This document shows, in pieces, positions 18,945-28,775 of a stretch of DNA of 64,000 bases (position 1 is its first letter; each line of letters begins with the position of its first letter). Position numbers and translations under genes: made by a program. The stretch lies in assembly GCA_033764335.1 (NCBI GenBank), contig JANRJC010000007.1, forward strand, positions 184,077 through 248,076. The letters run 5' to 3'. The stretch is from JAGQVA01 sp033764335. GTDB taxonomy: Bacteria > Bacteroidota > Bacteroidia > J057. The notes below the pieces were generated by a model. That model ran no database searches. It was given only the letters and a program-made list of their open reading frames with translations, and was not told the origin of the DNA.

Positions 18945-21900
18945 ATGGAGGGAAATAAGCAAATCTACCGGTTATTCAAAGTAGCCAAAGAACTAAATGT
19001 GGCGACGGGTATGCTTGTCGAACACTTGCAGGGTAAAGGTTTTGACGTGGAAAATTCACCCAATACCAAACTCTCAGGTGAACAATATGATCTTTTACTG
19101 AAAGAGTATGCTTCTGAAAAACTCATGAGAGAACGCGCAGAGCAACTCAGTGAAAAACGCAAGGAAGATGTACGTACGGTATCCACCAAACTACCCTCTA
19201 CCAGCGTAAAAGAGGAAGATCCAGAAAATGATTTAATTTCACCGGAACAACTTCGAAATACGATCCATACCCGGACACCGCTTAAAACCGAGCCGGAGAA
19301 AAAAGTGGAACCCACACCCATTATAGCTAAAACGGAACCCAAAATTACGCCGCCTGTCGTAGAAAAACCGGAGCCGACGATCAAAGAAGAACCCAAAATC
19401 TCTGAACCACCCAAACCGGAAATCCGTGAGTCGGGCTATAAAGTAATTGGAAAAATTGATCTCGACGCACTCAATAGGCCGAAACCTAAAACTGAGAAAC
19501 CTCCCGTACCCGTAGTAGAAGAAATTACTCCTCCCGTTATCGAAACAGCGGAAATCCCGAAAGAAGAAAAAGTAGAGAAAGTAGAAAAAGTAGAGGAAGT
19601 GGTGGAAATAGTCGAAACCCTTCCTGTATTGGAAAAAATAGAACCGCCGGTAGAAAAAGTACCGGAAGAACCCATTAAAGAAGAAAAACCGCAGGAACCC
19701 GTTGTCCTGGAAGTTCCCGTTGCTAAAATAGAAATACAAACTCCCGAGGTGAAGGAAGAGAACGAAAACAAAGTTATCCGGGCCGGAGACCGTACTCCGC
19801 AGCTTTCCGGGCTGAAGGTGATTGACAAAATCGAACTTCCTGGCAACCGTAGATCCAAAAAGAAAAAAACGAGGGAAGATACGCCGGTACAGTCCGAACC
19901 GGTCAAACCCACAAAACCCGTCGAGGCCAAGGATAAACCGGAAGGTGAATCTGCCGAAGAAGGAGATAAAAAACGTAGGCGCCGGCGTAAACGCAAACGC
20001 AAATCCGTAGCAGCAGAGGGGGAAACACCGGTTTCAACCGATGCAAAAGATCCCAAAAAAGCTCCTGTTACGGCTGCTAAAAAAGGGAAAAAGGAAAAAC
20101 CCACAACGAAAGAAGTGGATGACTCCATTCGGACCACGCTTTCCCAAATGGGTAAAGGTGCTTCCCGCCAGCGGCAAAGGCTCCGTCGTGCTAAACGCGA
20201 CGCGGACGCCCTTCGCAGAGAGCAAATCGAGCAACAGGCACAGGATGATGCACATGTACTCGAACTCACCGAATTCATTACTGCTAATGAATTCGCCAAC
20301 CTCATCAATGTCCCTGTAACGGATATTATCACAAAGTCTTTCCAACTCGGTATGATGATCTCCATCAACCAGCGCCTTGATGCAGAGCTTCTCACCATCA
20401 TCGCCGAAGAATACGGGTTTGAAACCAATTTTGTGGATGTAACTGAACGGGAATTTGAAGAAGAGCAGGAGGAAGATACTCCGGAACAACTCCAAACCCG
20501 AAATCCAATTATCACTGTGATGGGGCACGTTGACCACGGAAAAACAACCCTGCTTGACTTCCTCCGCAAAACCAGTGTTACTTCTCAGGAAGCCGGAGGA
20601 ATTACCCAGCACATCGGTGCTTATGAGGTCAAACTGCAAAGCGGTCGAATGGTTACTTTCCTCGATACACCGGGACACGAAGCGTTTACCGCCATGCGTG
20701 CCCGTGGAGCTAAGTCCACCGACGTGGCCATTATCGTAATAGCCGCTGATGACGCGGTGATGCCACAGACTCGTGAGGCAATCAATCACGCGCAGGCTGC
20801 CGCTGTACCGATGGTATTTGCCATCAATAAAATGGACAAACACGGTGCCGATTCTGAAAGAATTAAAGGACAACTAGCCGAGATGAACCTCCTCGTGGAA
20901 GATTGGGGGGGCAAATATCAGTCTCAGGAAATATCTGCGCTCAAAGGAACAAATGTGGATGAACTCCTCGAAAAAGTAATCCTCGAAGCCGATATGCTTG
21001 ACCTTAAAGCGAATCCTGATAAAGAGGCCAGCGGGGTCGTAATTGAATCCCGCCTCGATAAAGGCCGTGGTAACGTAGCCACAATTCTTGTCCAAAACGG
21101 AACCTTGAATGTCGGAGATCAGATGGTCGCCGGTATTCACTACGGTAAGGTAAGGGCACTGATCAACCAAAACGGAGAAAGAATCAAAAAAGCGGGACCT
21201 TCCACCCCGGTACAAATGCTTGGTCTTTCGGGGCAACCTCAGGCAGGTGATAAATTCCAGGTATTTTCCGATGAAGGAAAAGCCCGAGAAATTGGACAAA
21301 AACGCTCGGAGCTTTTCCGCGAGCAACAATTCCGTCAGACGAAACGAATCACTCTTGAAGAAATCGGACGCCGCCGTGCAATCGGAAACTTCAAGGAGCT
21401 GAATATCATTATCCGGGGTGATGTGGATGGATCTGTCGAAGCACTCTCGGGTGCATTGCTCAAACTTTCTACCGGGGAGGTTCAGGTAAATATCGTCTTT
21501 AAAGCTGTAGGTGCGATTTCTGAAGCGGACATCAACCTGGCTATCGCTTCCGATGCCATTGTAATCGCCTTCAACGTCCGTCCTAATGCACAGGCGCGCT
21601 CACTCGCCGAAAGAGAAGAAGTGGATATCCGCACTTACAGTATTATCTACAATGCCATCAATGATGTGAGAGATGCTCTTGAAGGCCTCCTTTCACCGGA
21701 GATCAAAGAAGAGATTGTGGGTACAGCAGAAGTTCGCGAGGTGTTCAAAGTCACGAAAGTTGGAAATGTCGCGGGCGCACTTGCGGTCAGTGGTAAAATC
21801 AAACGCGATGATCCTGTGAGGATTATTCGTGAGGGTGTAGTCATCTATGACTCCAAACTCGCCTCACTCAAACGCTTTAAAGATGACGCGAAAGAAGTCA

Positions 21901-22004
21901 TCAGCGGTATGGAATTTGGCTTTATGGTCGAAAACTATAACGACATCCATCCCGGCGACGTACTGGAATCTTACCATATTAATGAAATCAAACGAAGACT
22001 CTGA
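18945..22004 (+). CDS. infB: Translation initiation factor IF-2
   Basis: A 1019-residue GTPase that brings initiator tRNA to the 30S subunit. It starts with an IF2_N-type fold (YRLFKVAKELNVATGMLVEHL), followed by a long E/K/P-rich disordered linker (about residues 75-430) and a second IF2_N unit (LTEFITANEFANLINVPVTD). The G domain carries GHVDHGKTTLLDF (near 527-534), DTPGHEAFTAMRARG, NKMDKHGAD and SALKGTNVD. Domains II-IV follow (GVVIESRLDKGRGNVATILV, INVRPNAQARSLAEREEVDI-like region, GTAEVREVF). All catalytic motifs are intact. The open frames antisense to the linker are only mirrors of its skewed codons. Confidence 0.97.
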   Translation: MEGNKQIYRLFKVAKELNVATGMLVEHLQGKGFDVENSPNTKLSGEQYDLLLKEYASEKLMRERAEQLSEKRKEDVRTVSTKLPSTSVKEEDPENDLISPEQLRNTIHTRTPLKTEPEKKVEPTPIIAKTEPKITPPVVEKPEPTIKEEPKISEPPKPEIRESGYKVIGKIDLDALNRPKPKTEKPPVPVVEEITPPVIETAEIPKEEKVEKVEKVEEVVEIVETLPVLEKIEPPVEKVPEEPIKEEKPQEPVVLEVPVAKIEIQTPEVKEENENKVIRAGDRTPQLSGLKVIDKIELPGNRRSKKKKTREDTPVQSEPVKPTKPVEAKDKPEGESAEEGDKKRRRRRKRKRKSVAAEGETPVSTDAKDPKKAPVTAAKKGKKEKPTTKEVDDSIRTTLSQMGKGASRQRQRLRRAKRDADALRREQIEQQAQDDAHVLELTEFITANEFANLINVPVTDIITKSFQLGMMISINQRLDAELLTIIAEEYGFETNFVDVTEREFEEEQEEDTPEQLQTRNPIITVMGHVDHGKTTLLDFLRKTSVTSQEAGGITQHIGAYEVKLQSGRMVTFLDTPGHEAFTAMRARGAKSTDVAIIVIAADDAVMPQTREAINHAQAAAVPMVFAINKMDKHGADSERIKGQLAEMNLLVEDWGGKYQSQEISALKGTNVDELLEKVILEADMLDLKANPDKEASGVVIESRLDKGRGNVATILVQNGTLNVGDQMVAGIHYGKVRALINQNGERIKKAGPSTPVQMLGLSGQPQAGDKFQVFSDEGKAREIGQKRSELFREQQFRQTKRITLEEIGRRRAIGNFKELNIIIRGDVDGSVEALSGALLKLSTGEVQVNIVFKAVGAISEADINLAIASDAIVIAFNVRPNAQARSLAEREEVDIRTYSIIYNAINDVRDALEGLLSPEIKEEIVGTAEVREVFKVTKVGNVAGALAVSGKIKRDDPVRIIREGVVIYDSKLASLKRFKDDAKEVISGMEFGFMVENYNDIHPGDVLESYHINEIKRRL

Positions 22005-22021
22005 TCCGGATTTTAGTATTT

Positions 22022-22813
22022 ATGAAAATCAGAGACATTGCGAATGTGTTGGAAGAATGGGCACCCCCGCCAGTAGCTGAATCTTACGATAACGTAGGGC
22101 TGCTGGTGGGAAATCCCGAAACAGAAGTTACCGGTGTACTCGTCAGCCTCGATATGACGGAATCGGTAGTGGAAGAAGCTGCTGCTAACGGTATAAACCT
22201 CGTTGTGGCTCATCATCCGATTTGGTTTTCAGCCCGAAAACGCCTCAACGGTGAAGATTATGTCAGCCGTACCATCATTTCCGCTATCCGAAAAGATATC
22301 GGCCTTTATGCTTGTCATACCAATCTTGACCATGTGCGTACCGGAGTAAACCGACAAATATGCGACCGACTCGGACTCCGGAACACTCAGTTTCTCCTCA
22401 ACAAAGCGGGCAATAACGGGGAATTACTTTATGGCGCAGGCATGATTGGGTTTTTACCCGATCCGCTGTCCAAAATAGATTTTCTGGCAAAAGTGAAATC
22501 TGCTTTTGCCTGTGGCGGAATACGGTATGCCGATGCAGATAAAAATTCTATCGCCAAAGTAGCAGTATGTGGCGGTGCCGGAAGTTTCCTCACTCACGAA
22601 GCCATCCGCCAAAACGCGGATGCGCTCATAACCGCCGACATTACTTATCACAAGTTTTTCGACAATGAACAAAAAATTCTTCTTTTAGACATCGGACATT
22701 ACGAGTCAGAACAATATACTTCTCTTCTGATTCGTGATTATTTGTCAGAAAAATTTATTAATTTTGCAATCCGTTTATCCGAAGTTATAACCAATCCGGT
22801 AAGGTATTTTTAA
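22022..22813 (+). CDS. NIF3-like dinuclear metal centre protein
   Basis: A 263-residue cytosolic protein of the NIF3/YbgI (GTP cyclohydrolase 1 type 2-like) family. The metal ligands are visible: VVAHHPIWFS, CHTNLDHVRTG, and IGHYESEQYTS near the end. PPVAESYDNVGLLVG at the start is the family opening. At 263 residues it is the compact form, without the roughly 100-residue insert found in many Bacteroidota homologues. Its cellular role is unsettled. It starts 17 bases after infB and is followed 22 bases later by the zinc-ribbon gene, a pairing conserved in many bacteria. Confidence 0.93.
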   Translation: MKIRDIANVLEEWAPPPVAESYDNVGLLVGNPETEVTGVLVSLDMTESVVEEAAANGINLVVAHHPIWFSARKRLNGEDYVSRTIISAIRKDIGLYACHTNLDHVRTGVNRQICDRLGLRNTQFLLNKAGNNGELLYGAGMIGFLPDPLSKIDFLAKVKSAFACGGIRYADADKNSIAKVAVCGGAGSFLTHEAIRQNADALITADITYHKFFDNEQKILLLDIGHYESEQYTSLLIRDYLSEKFINFAIRLSEVITNPVRYF

Positions 22814-22835
22814 TAACCATTAATTACCCATTTCT

Positions 22836-23600
22836 ATGGACAACCCTGTAGCGGAAAGATTACGAACACTTACCCGTCTCCAAGTATTTGACTCTAAGCT
22901 TGATGAGATCCACCGACTCAGAGGAAGTCTCCCTGAAGAAGTAAGCGACCTCGAAGATGATTTTGAAGGTCTTGTTACCCGCAAATCGCGGATCGGGGAT
23001 GAAATTGACCGCCTGAAGAAGGATATAAATGAGAAAAAAAACAAGATTGACGAATTCACTCACCAGATTAAAAAGTATGAAGACCAGATGACGAATGTGA
23101 AAAACAATCGTGAATTTGAGGCTCTTCGTAAAGAAATTGAATACGCCAATCTCGAAATCCTCACTTCTGAGAAAAAAATTCGCCAGTTTCAGGAACAAAT
23201 CGAACAAAAAGAAGACTTGTTCACCCAAACTTCCAAAAGGGTCGAAGACAAAAGATCAGAACTCGAGGACAAGAAAAAAGAGCTGGATAAAATCATCGAA
23301 GATACTCGAGTAGAAGAAAGAAAACTCCGCGAAGCAATCGAAAAAGCTTCCGAAGGGGTAGATCACCGAATCCTCAATGGTTATACCAAAATCCGCAATA
23401 ATATGCGCAACGGCCTCGCCGTTGTCAATACAGACCGCGATGCCTGCGGGGGATGTTTTTCTATCATTCCTCCTCAGGTACATATCGAGCTTAAGCAGCG
23501 TAGAAAATTGATTCACTGCGAAAACTGCGGACGTATCCTGGTGGATGAAACTTTCTTTGAGGAAGTTCGAAATCAGGTCATCGAGATTATCAGTCAGTGA
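22836..23600 (+). CDS. Coiled-coil protein with C4-type zinc ribbon (zf-RING_7)
   Basis: A 254-residue protein. Residues 10-180 form a long antiparallel coiled coil, rich in Glu and Lys (DEIDRLKKDINEKKNKIDEF and similar). The C-terminus is a zinc ribbon: CGGC near 204-207 and CENCGRILVDE near 230-240. The family (PF02591) is thought to bind nucleic acid, though no function is established. Cotranscribed with the NIF3-like gene; the next gene starts about 60 bases downstream. Confidence 0.92.
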   Translation: MDNPVAERLRTLTRLQVFDSKLDEIHRLRGSLPEEVSDLEDDFEGLVTRKSRIGDEIDRLKKDINEKKNKIDEFTHQIKKYEDQMTNVKNNREFEALRKEIEYANLEILTSEKKIRQFQEQIEQKEDLFTQTSKRVEDKRSELEDKKKELDKIIEDTRVEERKLREAIEKASEGVDHRILNGYTKIRNNMRNGLAVVNTDRDACGGCFSIIPPQVHIELKQRRKLIHCENCGRILVDETFFEEVRNQVIEIISQ

Positions 23601-23659
23601 TTCTCCCAGAGGGGGAATCTGGTGTTTTTTGTGCTTTTTATTCAAACATACCTGTTCGT

Positions 23660-25138
23660 ATGTGGAAATTTCTGGCAATTACGCTCCTGGTTTCCCCTCT
23701 CTCTTATGTTTTCTCGGCTGACGATGCTTCGCTTCGTATGCAGGTAGAACAAAGTCTCGAAATCTTCCATCTGGACGAAGCCACTGCTCTTATTCCTCAA
23801 TTACAAAAACCGGGCTACCGCGTTTTTTATGAAAATACGGTGCTCGTTTACCGCTATTTTGCCGACCAAAACCCGGCTCATCTCCAAAAAATAAGGGCCG
23901 ACTGGAAAAATACGCTTCAATACCTCGAAGCTCTTCCCGCAGAAGATACGCTTAAGCTTATCATGCTCGCGGAAGTTCAGTGCAAACGGGCTATCCTCGA
24001 ATTTTTTGACCAAAACTACCTCACCGCCGTGCGCCATGCACGCCTCGGCAGAACTCTGATTAAGGAAAATCAGCAACGTTTTCCTAAAAATATTAACCAG
24101 AAAAAGGTGCTCGGCTTGTTTAATGTGGTCTTTGGAGCCGTGCCCACCAAATATCAATGGATTACCAATTCTCTCGGCTATAAGGGAAATATGCAGACGG
24201 GCATGGCCCAACTACAAGATTGCGCCAACTCCGGTAATCTCCTGCGCCTCGAGTCCACCCTTATCCTTTATAATGTCGAACGCAATATTCTCGGCTTGGA
24301 TACCCAAGCATCCGAAAGGCTGGAAAAAGAGCGAAAAAGGTTTGACAAAAATATATTACTCGATTTTTTCCTCGCCTCAGGCTATCAAAGCATTAAGCAA
24401 AATGAAAAGGCTCTTCAAATCCTTACTCAACGGGATCAATATGCCGATGGAAAAGTTTGTTTTATCACTTTCTGGGATTATCTCCTCGGCAGAGCCTACT
24501 ATTACAAATCCAATAACCGTGAAGCACAGCGGTATTTGTCCCGATTTATAAAAACCCTGAAAGGCAATATATTCCGTTCTGATGCTCTTTTTCGGCTGGG
24601 AATGGCCCTTACTCTCGACGGGAGTTATCCCGTCGGAAGGCATTTTTTCCAAGTAGTCGCCAATGAAAAAACCTCCGGTTTTGATGAAGACGAATACGCC
24701 ATCTTCATGGCGGGAAAATTTCTCAACCAAGCCCCCGGCCCCAATCTTAATGCGCTTTTTCGTGCACGCAATCTTTTTGATGGCGGTTACCTCGAAGAAT
24801 CTCTCGCTATACTCACCCAACTCGAACCCCGCGCCTTATCACTCACCGTTCCGGAAAGAACGGAACTGTATTATCGTTTTGGAAGGATTTATCATTCGAT
24901 GGGTAAACTTCCCGAAGCATTGGTGAGATATAATAAATGTGCGACTCAACCGGTGAGTGATCAATTATGGATGCAGGTCTATTCGTTTTATTATCAGGCG
25001 GAAATTGCCCGGAGCACAAATAATTATGCCCTCGCCCGAACCCACTACCAAAAGGCTCTTACCTACAATGACTACTTTTACCAGGCCGGGCTGGAAAGTC
25101 GCTGTAAAGCTGCATTGGATGAAATAAACGGCAAATAG
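23660..25138 (+). CDS. Secreted TPR-like protein of unknown function
   Basis: A 492-residue protein. ATG at 23660 gives a signal peptide (MWKFLAITLLVSPLSYVFSA); an upstream GTG that overlaps the previous stop (23597) would bury it. The rest is almost all helical, with TPR-like units in the second half (ALQILTQRDQYADGK, LEESLAILTQLEPRAL, YYRFGRIYHSMGKLPEALVRY, ARTHYQKALTYNDYF). This resembles secreted tetratricopeptide proteins that hold envelope complexes together. No enzymatic motif was seen. Probably cotranscribed with the zinc-ribbon gene. It is convergent with the cytochrome operon, with an 8-base gap. Confidence 0.7.
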   Translation: MWKFLAITLLVSPLSYVFSADDASLRMQVEQSLEIFHLDEATALIPQLQKPGYRVFYENTVLVYRYFADQNPAHLQKIRADWKNTLQYLEALPAEDTLKLIMLAEVQCKRAILEFFDQNYLTAVRHARLGRTLIKENQQRFPKNINQKKVLGLFNVVFGAVPTKYQWITNSLGYKGNMQTGMAQLQDCANSGNLLRLESTLILYNVERNILGLDTQASERLEKERKRFDKNILLDFFLASGYQSIKQNEKALQILTQRDQYADGKVCFITFWDYLLGRAYYYKSNNREAQRYLSRFIKTLKGNIFRSDALFRLGMALTLDGSYPVGRHFFQVVANEKTSGFDEDEYAIFMAGKFLNQAPGPNLNALFRARNLFDGGYLEESLAILTQLEPRALSLTVPERTELYYRFGRIYHSMGKLPEALVRYNKCATQPVSDQLWMQVYSFYYQAEIARSTNNYALARTHYQKALTYNDYFYQAGLESRCKAALDEINGK

Positions 25139-25146
25139 GTCTCTGT

Positions 25147-27300
25147 TTAGTACCAGAAAATTTCGTCCACAAAAACCCAACCCTTGGATCCCGCACCTCC
25201 ATGCCAGGCCGGCATACGCTGTATCGGTTGTGCAATCACTTTATAAAACCGGAATTTTGAAGGCTCAAAAGCCAGGTCAAGCCCTTTTTCTGTTACAACC
25301 TCGTATCCCGTAACGGGTTTGGGTTCCAAACGATGAAGTTTTTTCATCGAGTTTTCATCGTCTCCTCCCCATACTTCTATATATACCGGAGGCATAATGT
25401 AAGAACCAATATTGCGCGCATAACTCAGTGTCGTATGGCTAATTTCCGGAGGGGTATCGCCAAAATCAAATAAAGCCATCAGTGGCCGCTCTCGGTATCC
25501 CAGCCAAAGCGGAGAACGAAACGTATTGGCATTTCCCTTTTCCCCGTCCATCAGGGTGCGCCCTCCACTTCCGATGTATTCATCATTAGGCCGGGTCATG
25601 AGTTTTACTTCTTTCGGATAAAACCCTTCTTTGAAAAAGGTAAATGAGACAATATCACTCGCCAGCCAACTTGGGTTATAGGCCAAAGCCCGCACTTCCG
25701 TAAACTGCGCCACCTGAAAAGGTTCCGTGTATTCTTTCGACTTCAGGCTGTCGGGGTCGGTTCCATCAAGGGTATATCGAATGGTTACACCGGGGAAATT
25801 ATGTTTGAGCGCAACCCATTCGCCCTCTTTTAGCACATTTGATTCATTTACCAGTACCGGAGGGGTGAGCGCAAGCTGGGTCGAATCGTCCGGAATATAT
25901 CCATATTCAAATCCTATATCCGGAAATTTTTCGGTCAATTCCGGAAGGTCATTTTCCGAAACAGCCGTACTCCATAAAAATACATCTTTCAGGCCGGTGA
26001 GTTTATGGAGAGAAGAAAAAAGGATTTCTTTGTTTACAGAGGTATTGGAAAATGCCAGCGATCGCAGTTTTGTGCATCCGGCGAGATCGGAGAAAGTCGC
26101 ACCCGTGACATCTGTGCCGTTTAGGATGAGTTTTTCGAGATTCGTAAACTGTCCGATGGTTTTTAAGTCATCATCTTTTACCGGCATATTCGTCAGGTTG
26201 AGCGAAATAAGTTGCGTTTTTACGGCGAGGAGTTCTTCCAGTCTTTTTGATGTAAATGATTCACGGACAAAAAACTGCGCGTGCAGTGCGGGCGAGTTAA
26301 AGGTCGGCTGAAAAACGTTTCGGAAAGGGTCGTTGAGGCGTCTTATCGTTTTTTCATCTGCTGGCTCAAATTCGTACAGCGGTGCGTGATTTTCATCCGC
26401 TTTTTTTCCGGTCAATGCCATCAAACCTCTGAGCGAATCGTCGGGTGCCAAGTCCGTGATTTTGAGTTCCGTATCGGCACCTCTGTGAATCCATTGTTCA
26501 ATCAGATTTATTTCGTCCACGGTCAGTTGCGGTTTTCCTTCCGGAGGCATGTGATCTTCATCTTCCAGAGGAAGATGCACTCTTTGGATAATATGACTTT
26601 CCTTCAAATCCCCGGCTTTCCATACGGGGCCATTTTTGCCACCCGCGAGAAGATTTTCTGCTGAGGTCATATCCAGTTCGCCTTTTTTCTTGGAAGGATT
26701 ATGGCAGGAGGTACATTTTTCTTCGAGAATGGGCATAACTGCCGCACCAAAAATGGTAGTTTCTTGGGTGATTTCGGCTTTTTTATCCATGACCGGTTCC
26801 CACAAAAAATTCGCTCCGTGAGTAACACCTGCGCCAAAATGCCCCGCAGCTACAAGAACCGCCACAGATACAGCCAGCAGCAATTGAAAGAGTTTTAAAG
26901 AACGATCGGGATTCTGGTAGAGGATTAATAAGCCATAAACCAGAAAACTTACGATTACGCCGGTCCATTTATGGAGGTTCATCAGATCGGAATCGTAACC
27001 CTCTTCACGAGAAAGGAAAAAACCCATCAACGCCGTAAGAGAAGTAAATAGAACGGTAAGATAGAGGGAAAATCGCTGGATTTTTTCAAAACCCTCTCCT
27101 TGCAGATTTTTCCGAAAAAGCTGAAAAGCTGCCAGTAATACCAAACATCCAATGGGTAGATGAAGAATCAACGGGTGCATTCTGCCCAAAGGCTGAAGCC
27201 ATAACGGAAGTGCCACCTTCGTCTCAAATATCAGTAGAAATACCAACAGAATCTGTATGGCAAAAACCACATTGGCGATAATGGATTCAAATGATTTCAT
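25147..27300 (-). CDS. Membrane c-type cytochrome with LRR and chitobiase-type domains
   Basis: A 717-residue fusion. Four N-terminal helices (residues 8-160) carry His residues suited to a b-type haem or redox site (RMHPLILHLPIG, LHKWTGVIV, AGHFGAGVTHG). Next is a planctomycete-type cytochrome c domain (PSCyt1) with Cys196-x-x-Cys199-His200 (EEKCTSCHNP) and the distal EDHMPPEGKPQLT. A leucine-rich-repeat segment follows (NLTNMPVKDDDL, LEKLILNGTDV), then a chitobiase/beta-hexosaminidase C-terminal-type domain (IRYTLDGTDPDS) and a C-terminal beta-sandwich. Third gene of the PSD1-DUF1501 operon; its ATG overlaps the DUF1501 stop by one base (TGATG). Likely periplasm-facing; substrate unknown. 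Confidence 0.8.
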   Translation of the reverse strand: MKSFESIIANVVFAIQILLVFLLIFETKVALPLWLQPLGRMHPLILHLPIGCLVLLAAFQLFRKNLQGEGFEKIQRFSLYLTVLFTSLTALMGFFLSREEGYDSDLMNLHKWTGVIVSFLVYGLLILYQNPDRSLKLFQLLLAVSVAVLVAAGHFGAGVTHGANFLWEPVMDKKAEITQETTIFGAAVMPILEEKCTSCHNPSKKKGELDMTSAENLLAGGKNGPVWKAGDLKESHIIQRVHLPLEDEDHMPPEGKPQLTVDEINLIEQWIHRGADTELKITDLAPDDSLRGLMALTGKKADENHAPLYEFEPADEKTIRRLNDPFRNVFQPTFNSPALHAQFFVRESFTSKRLEELLAVKTQLISLNLTNMPVKDDDLKTIGQFTNLEKLILNGTDVTGATFSDLAGCTKLRSLAFSNTSVNKEILFSSLHKLTGLKDVFLWSTAVSENDLPELTEKFPDIGFEYGYIPDDSTQLALTPPVLVNESNVLKEGEWVALKHNFPGVTIRYTLDGTDPDSLKSKEYTEPFQVAQFTEVRALAYNPSWLASDIVSFTFFKEGFYPKEVKLMTRPNDEYIGSGGRTLMDGEKGNANTFRSPLWLGYRERPLMALFDFGDTPPEISHTTLSYARNIGSYIMPPVYIEVWGGDDENSMKKLHRLEPKPVTGYEVVTEKGLDLAFEPSKFRFYKVIAQPIQRMPAWHGGAGSKGWVFVDEIFWY

Positions 27301-28754
27301 CAGGCAATAATATCCTTTACAAGTTTTCCGGCAACGTCGGTGAGGCGGTATCTTCTTCCCAAATGTTTATAAGTGAGTCTTTCATGATCAAGTCCCATGA
27401 GGTGAAGGAAGGTGGCATGAAAGTCATTAATATGAACCGGGTCTTTTACAATATTATACCCTAGTTCGTCGGATTCTCCATAGACAAGTCCCGGTTTTAC
27501 GCCTCCTCCCGCCATCCAGATTGAATAACAACGAGGATGGTGGTCGCGCCCATAATTGTCGCGGGTAAGTGCCCCCTGGCAGTAATTGGTTCGGCCAAAT
27601 TCTCCTCCCCAGATGACCAGGGTTTCGTCAAGCAGGCCGCGTTGTTTGAGGTCTTTTATCAATGCAGCAGAGGCTCTGTCCACATCCTGAGCCTGAAGCG
27701 GCATTTCAGAGGGCAATTGCCCGTGTTGGTCCCATCCCTGATGATAAAGTTGGACAAATCGAACCCCTGATTCCGAAAGTTTGCGTGCGAGCAGGCAGTT
27801 GGCGGCAAATGTCCCCGGTACAAGGCAATCAGGCCCGTACATCTTGATAATATGCTCCGGCTCTCTTTTCAGGTCGGTAATCTCCGGCACAGCCGTCTGC
27901 ATCCGGTAAGCCATTTCGTACTGCTGAATTTTGGTATTAATCTCCGGGTCGCCGAGTTCATCAAAACTCATCTGGTTTAATTCGGCCAGTTTATCGAGCA
28001 TTTTTCGGCGGCTTTCCCGATCCGTGCCTTCCGGGTTTTTCAGAAATAGCACCGGGTCTTCACTGTTGCTAAATTGTACTCCCTGATGCACACTGTCGAG
28101 GAAACCATTTGTCCATAATTTAGCATACACTCCCTGTCCGTTGCCTCTTCCCCGCGAGAGGAGAACACAGAATGCCGGGAGGTTTTTGTTTTCGCTACCC
28201 AACCCATAACTTACCCATGCTCCCATGCTCGGGCGATTGCCCTGCTGAGCCCCGGTCTGAATAAAAGTCAGCGCCGGGTCGTGGTTGATGGCTTCGGTGT
28301 GCATGGTGCGGATAATACAAATGTCATCCACGATACTGGCAATATTGGGAAAAAGATCGCTTATCCATGCCCCCGATTTCCCATACTGTTTAAAATCAAA
28401 ATAGGAGCCTACCAGCGGAAATTTTTCCTGCTCGGAAGTCATCCCGGTAAGCCGCTGCCCCATCCTTACCGATGCAGGTAAGTCTTCGCCATGCATTTTA
28501 CGGAGAAGAGGTTTGTAGTCAAATGTCTCCAGTTGGGAAGGTGCTCCATTTTGAAAAAGATAAATCACTCTTTTGGCTTTGGGGGCAAAGTGTGTAAAAC
28601 CGAGAGGATTTGCATCTGCGCCCAATTCGCCGCCGTTGAATAGATCGGGGATCAGCAACGATCCCAATGCGACACTACCGAGTCCCAGGCTAAGTTTGCC
28701 CAGAAAATGACGCCGGTTGACATTCAGTCTGTGTTCCAGAAATTCGTTGGACAT
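27300..28754 (-). CDS. DUF1501 protein (planctomycete-type, Tat-like signal)
   Basis: A 484-residue exported protein. The N-terminus has a twin-arginine-like signal (NRRHFLGKLSLGLGSVALGS). The DUF1501 core, distantly related to the alkaline phosphatase/sulfatase fold, shows FQNGAPSQLETFDYKP, MHTEAINHDPALTFIQTG, QLYHQGWDQHG, VIWGGEFGRTNYCQG and YGRDHHPRCYSIWMAGGGVK, with many His/Asp/Glu residues that could bind metal. Family activity is unproven. It is the middle gene, 21 bases after the PSD1 gene. In Planctomycetes and Verrucomicrobia DUF1501 and PSD1 genes are nearly always adjacent. Confidence 0.9.
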   Translation of the reverse strand: MSNEFLEHRLNVNRRHFLGKLSLGLGSVALGSLLIPDLFNGGELGADANPLGFTHFAPKAKRVIYLFQNGAPSQLETFDYKPLLRKMHGEDLPASVRMGQRLTGMTSEQEKFPLVGSYFDFKQYGKSGAWISDLFPNIASIVDDICIIRTMHTEAINHDPALTFIQTGAQQGNRPSMGAWVSYGLGSENKNLPAFCVLLSRGRGNGQGVYAKLWTNGFLDSVHQGVQFSNSEDPVLFLKNPEGTDRESRRKMLDKLAELNQMSFDELGDPEINTKIQQYEMAYRMQTAVPEITDLKREPEHIIKMYGPDCLVPGTFAANCLLARKLSESGVRFVQLYHQGWDQHGQLPSEMPLQAQDVDRASAALIKDLKQRGLLDETLVIWGGEFGRTNYCQGALTRDNYGRDHHPRCYSIWMAGGGVKPGLVYGESDELGYNIVKDPVHINDFHATFLHLMGLDHERLTYKHLGRRYRLTDVAGKLVKDIIA

Positions 28755-28775
28755 AATATTTTTTCGATTGGGGGT

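Noticed and set aside
19239..20569. Long open frames antisense to the infB linker, rich in Phe/Tyr or Ser
   Set aside because: They mirror the skewed Glu/Lys/Pro codons of the IF-2 linker and have no start context or homology pattern.
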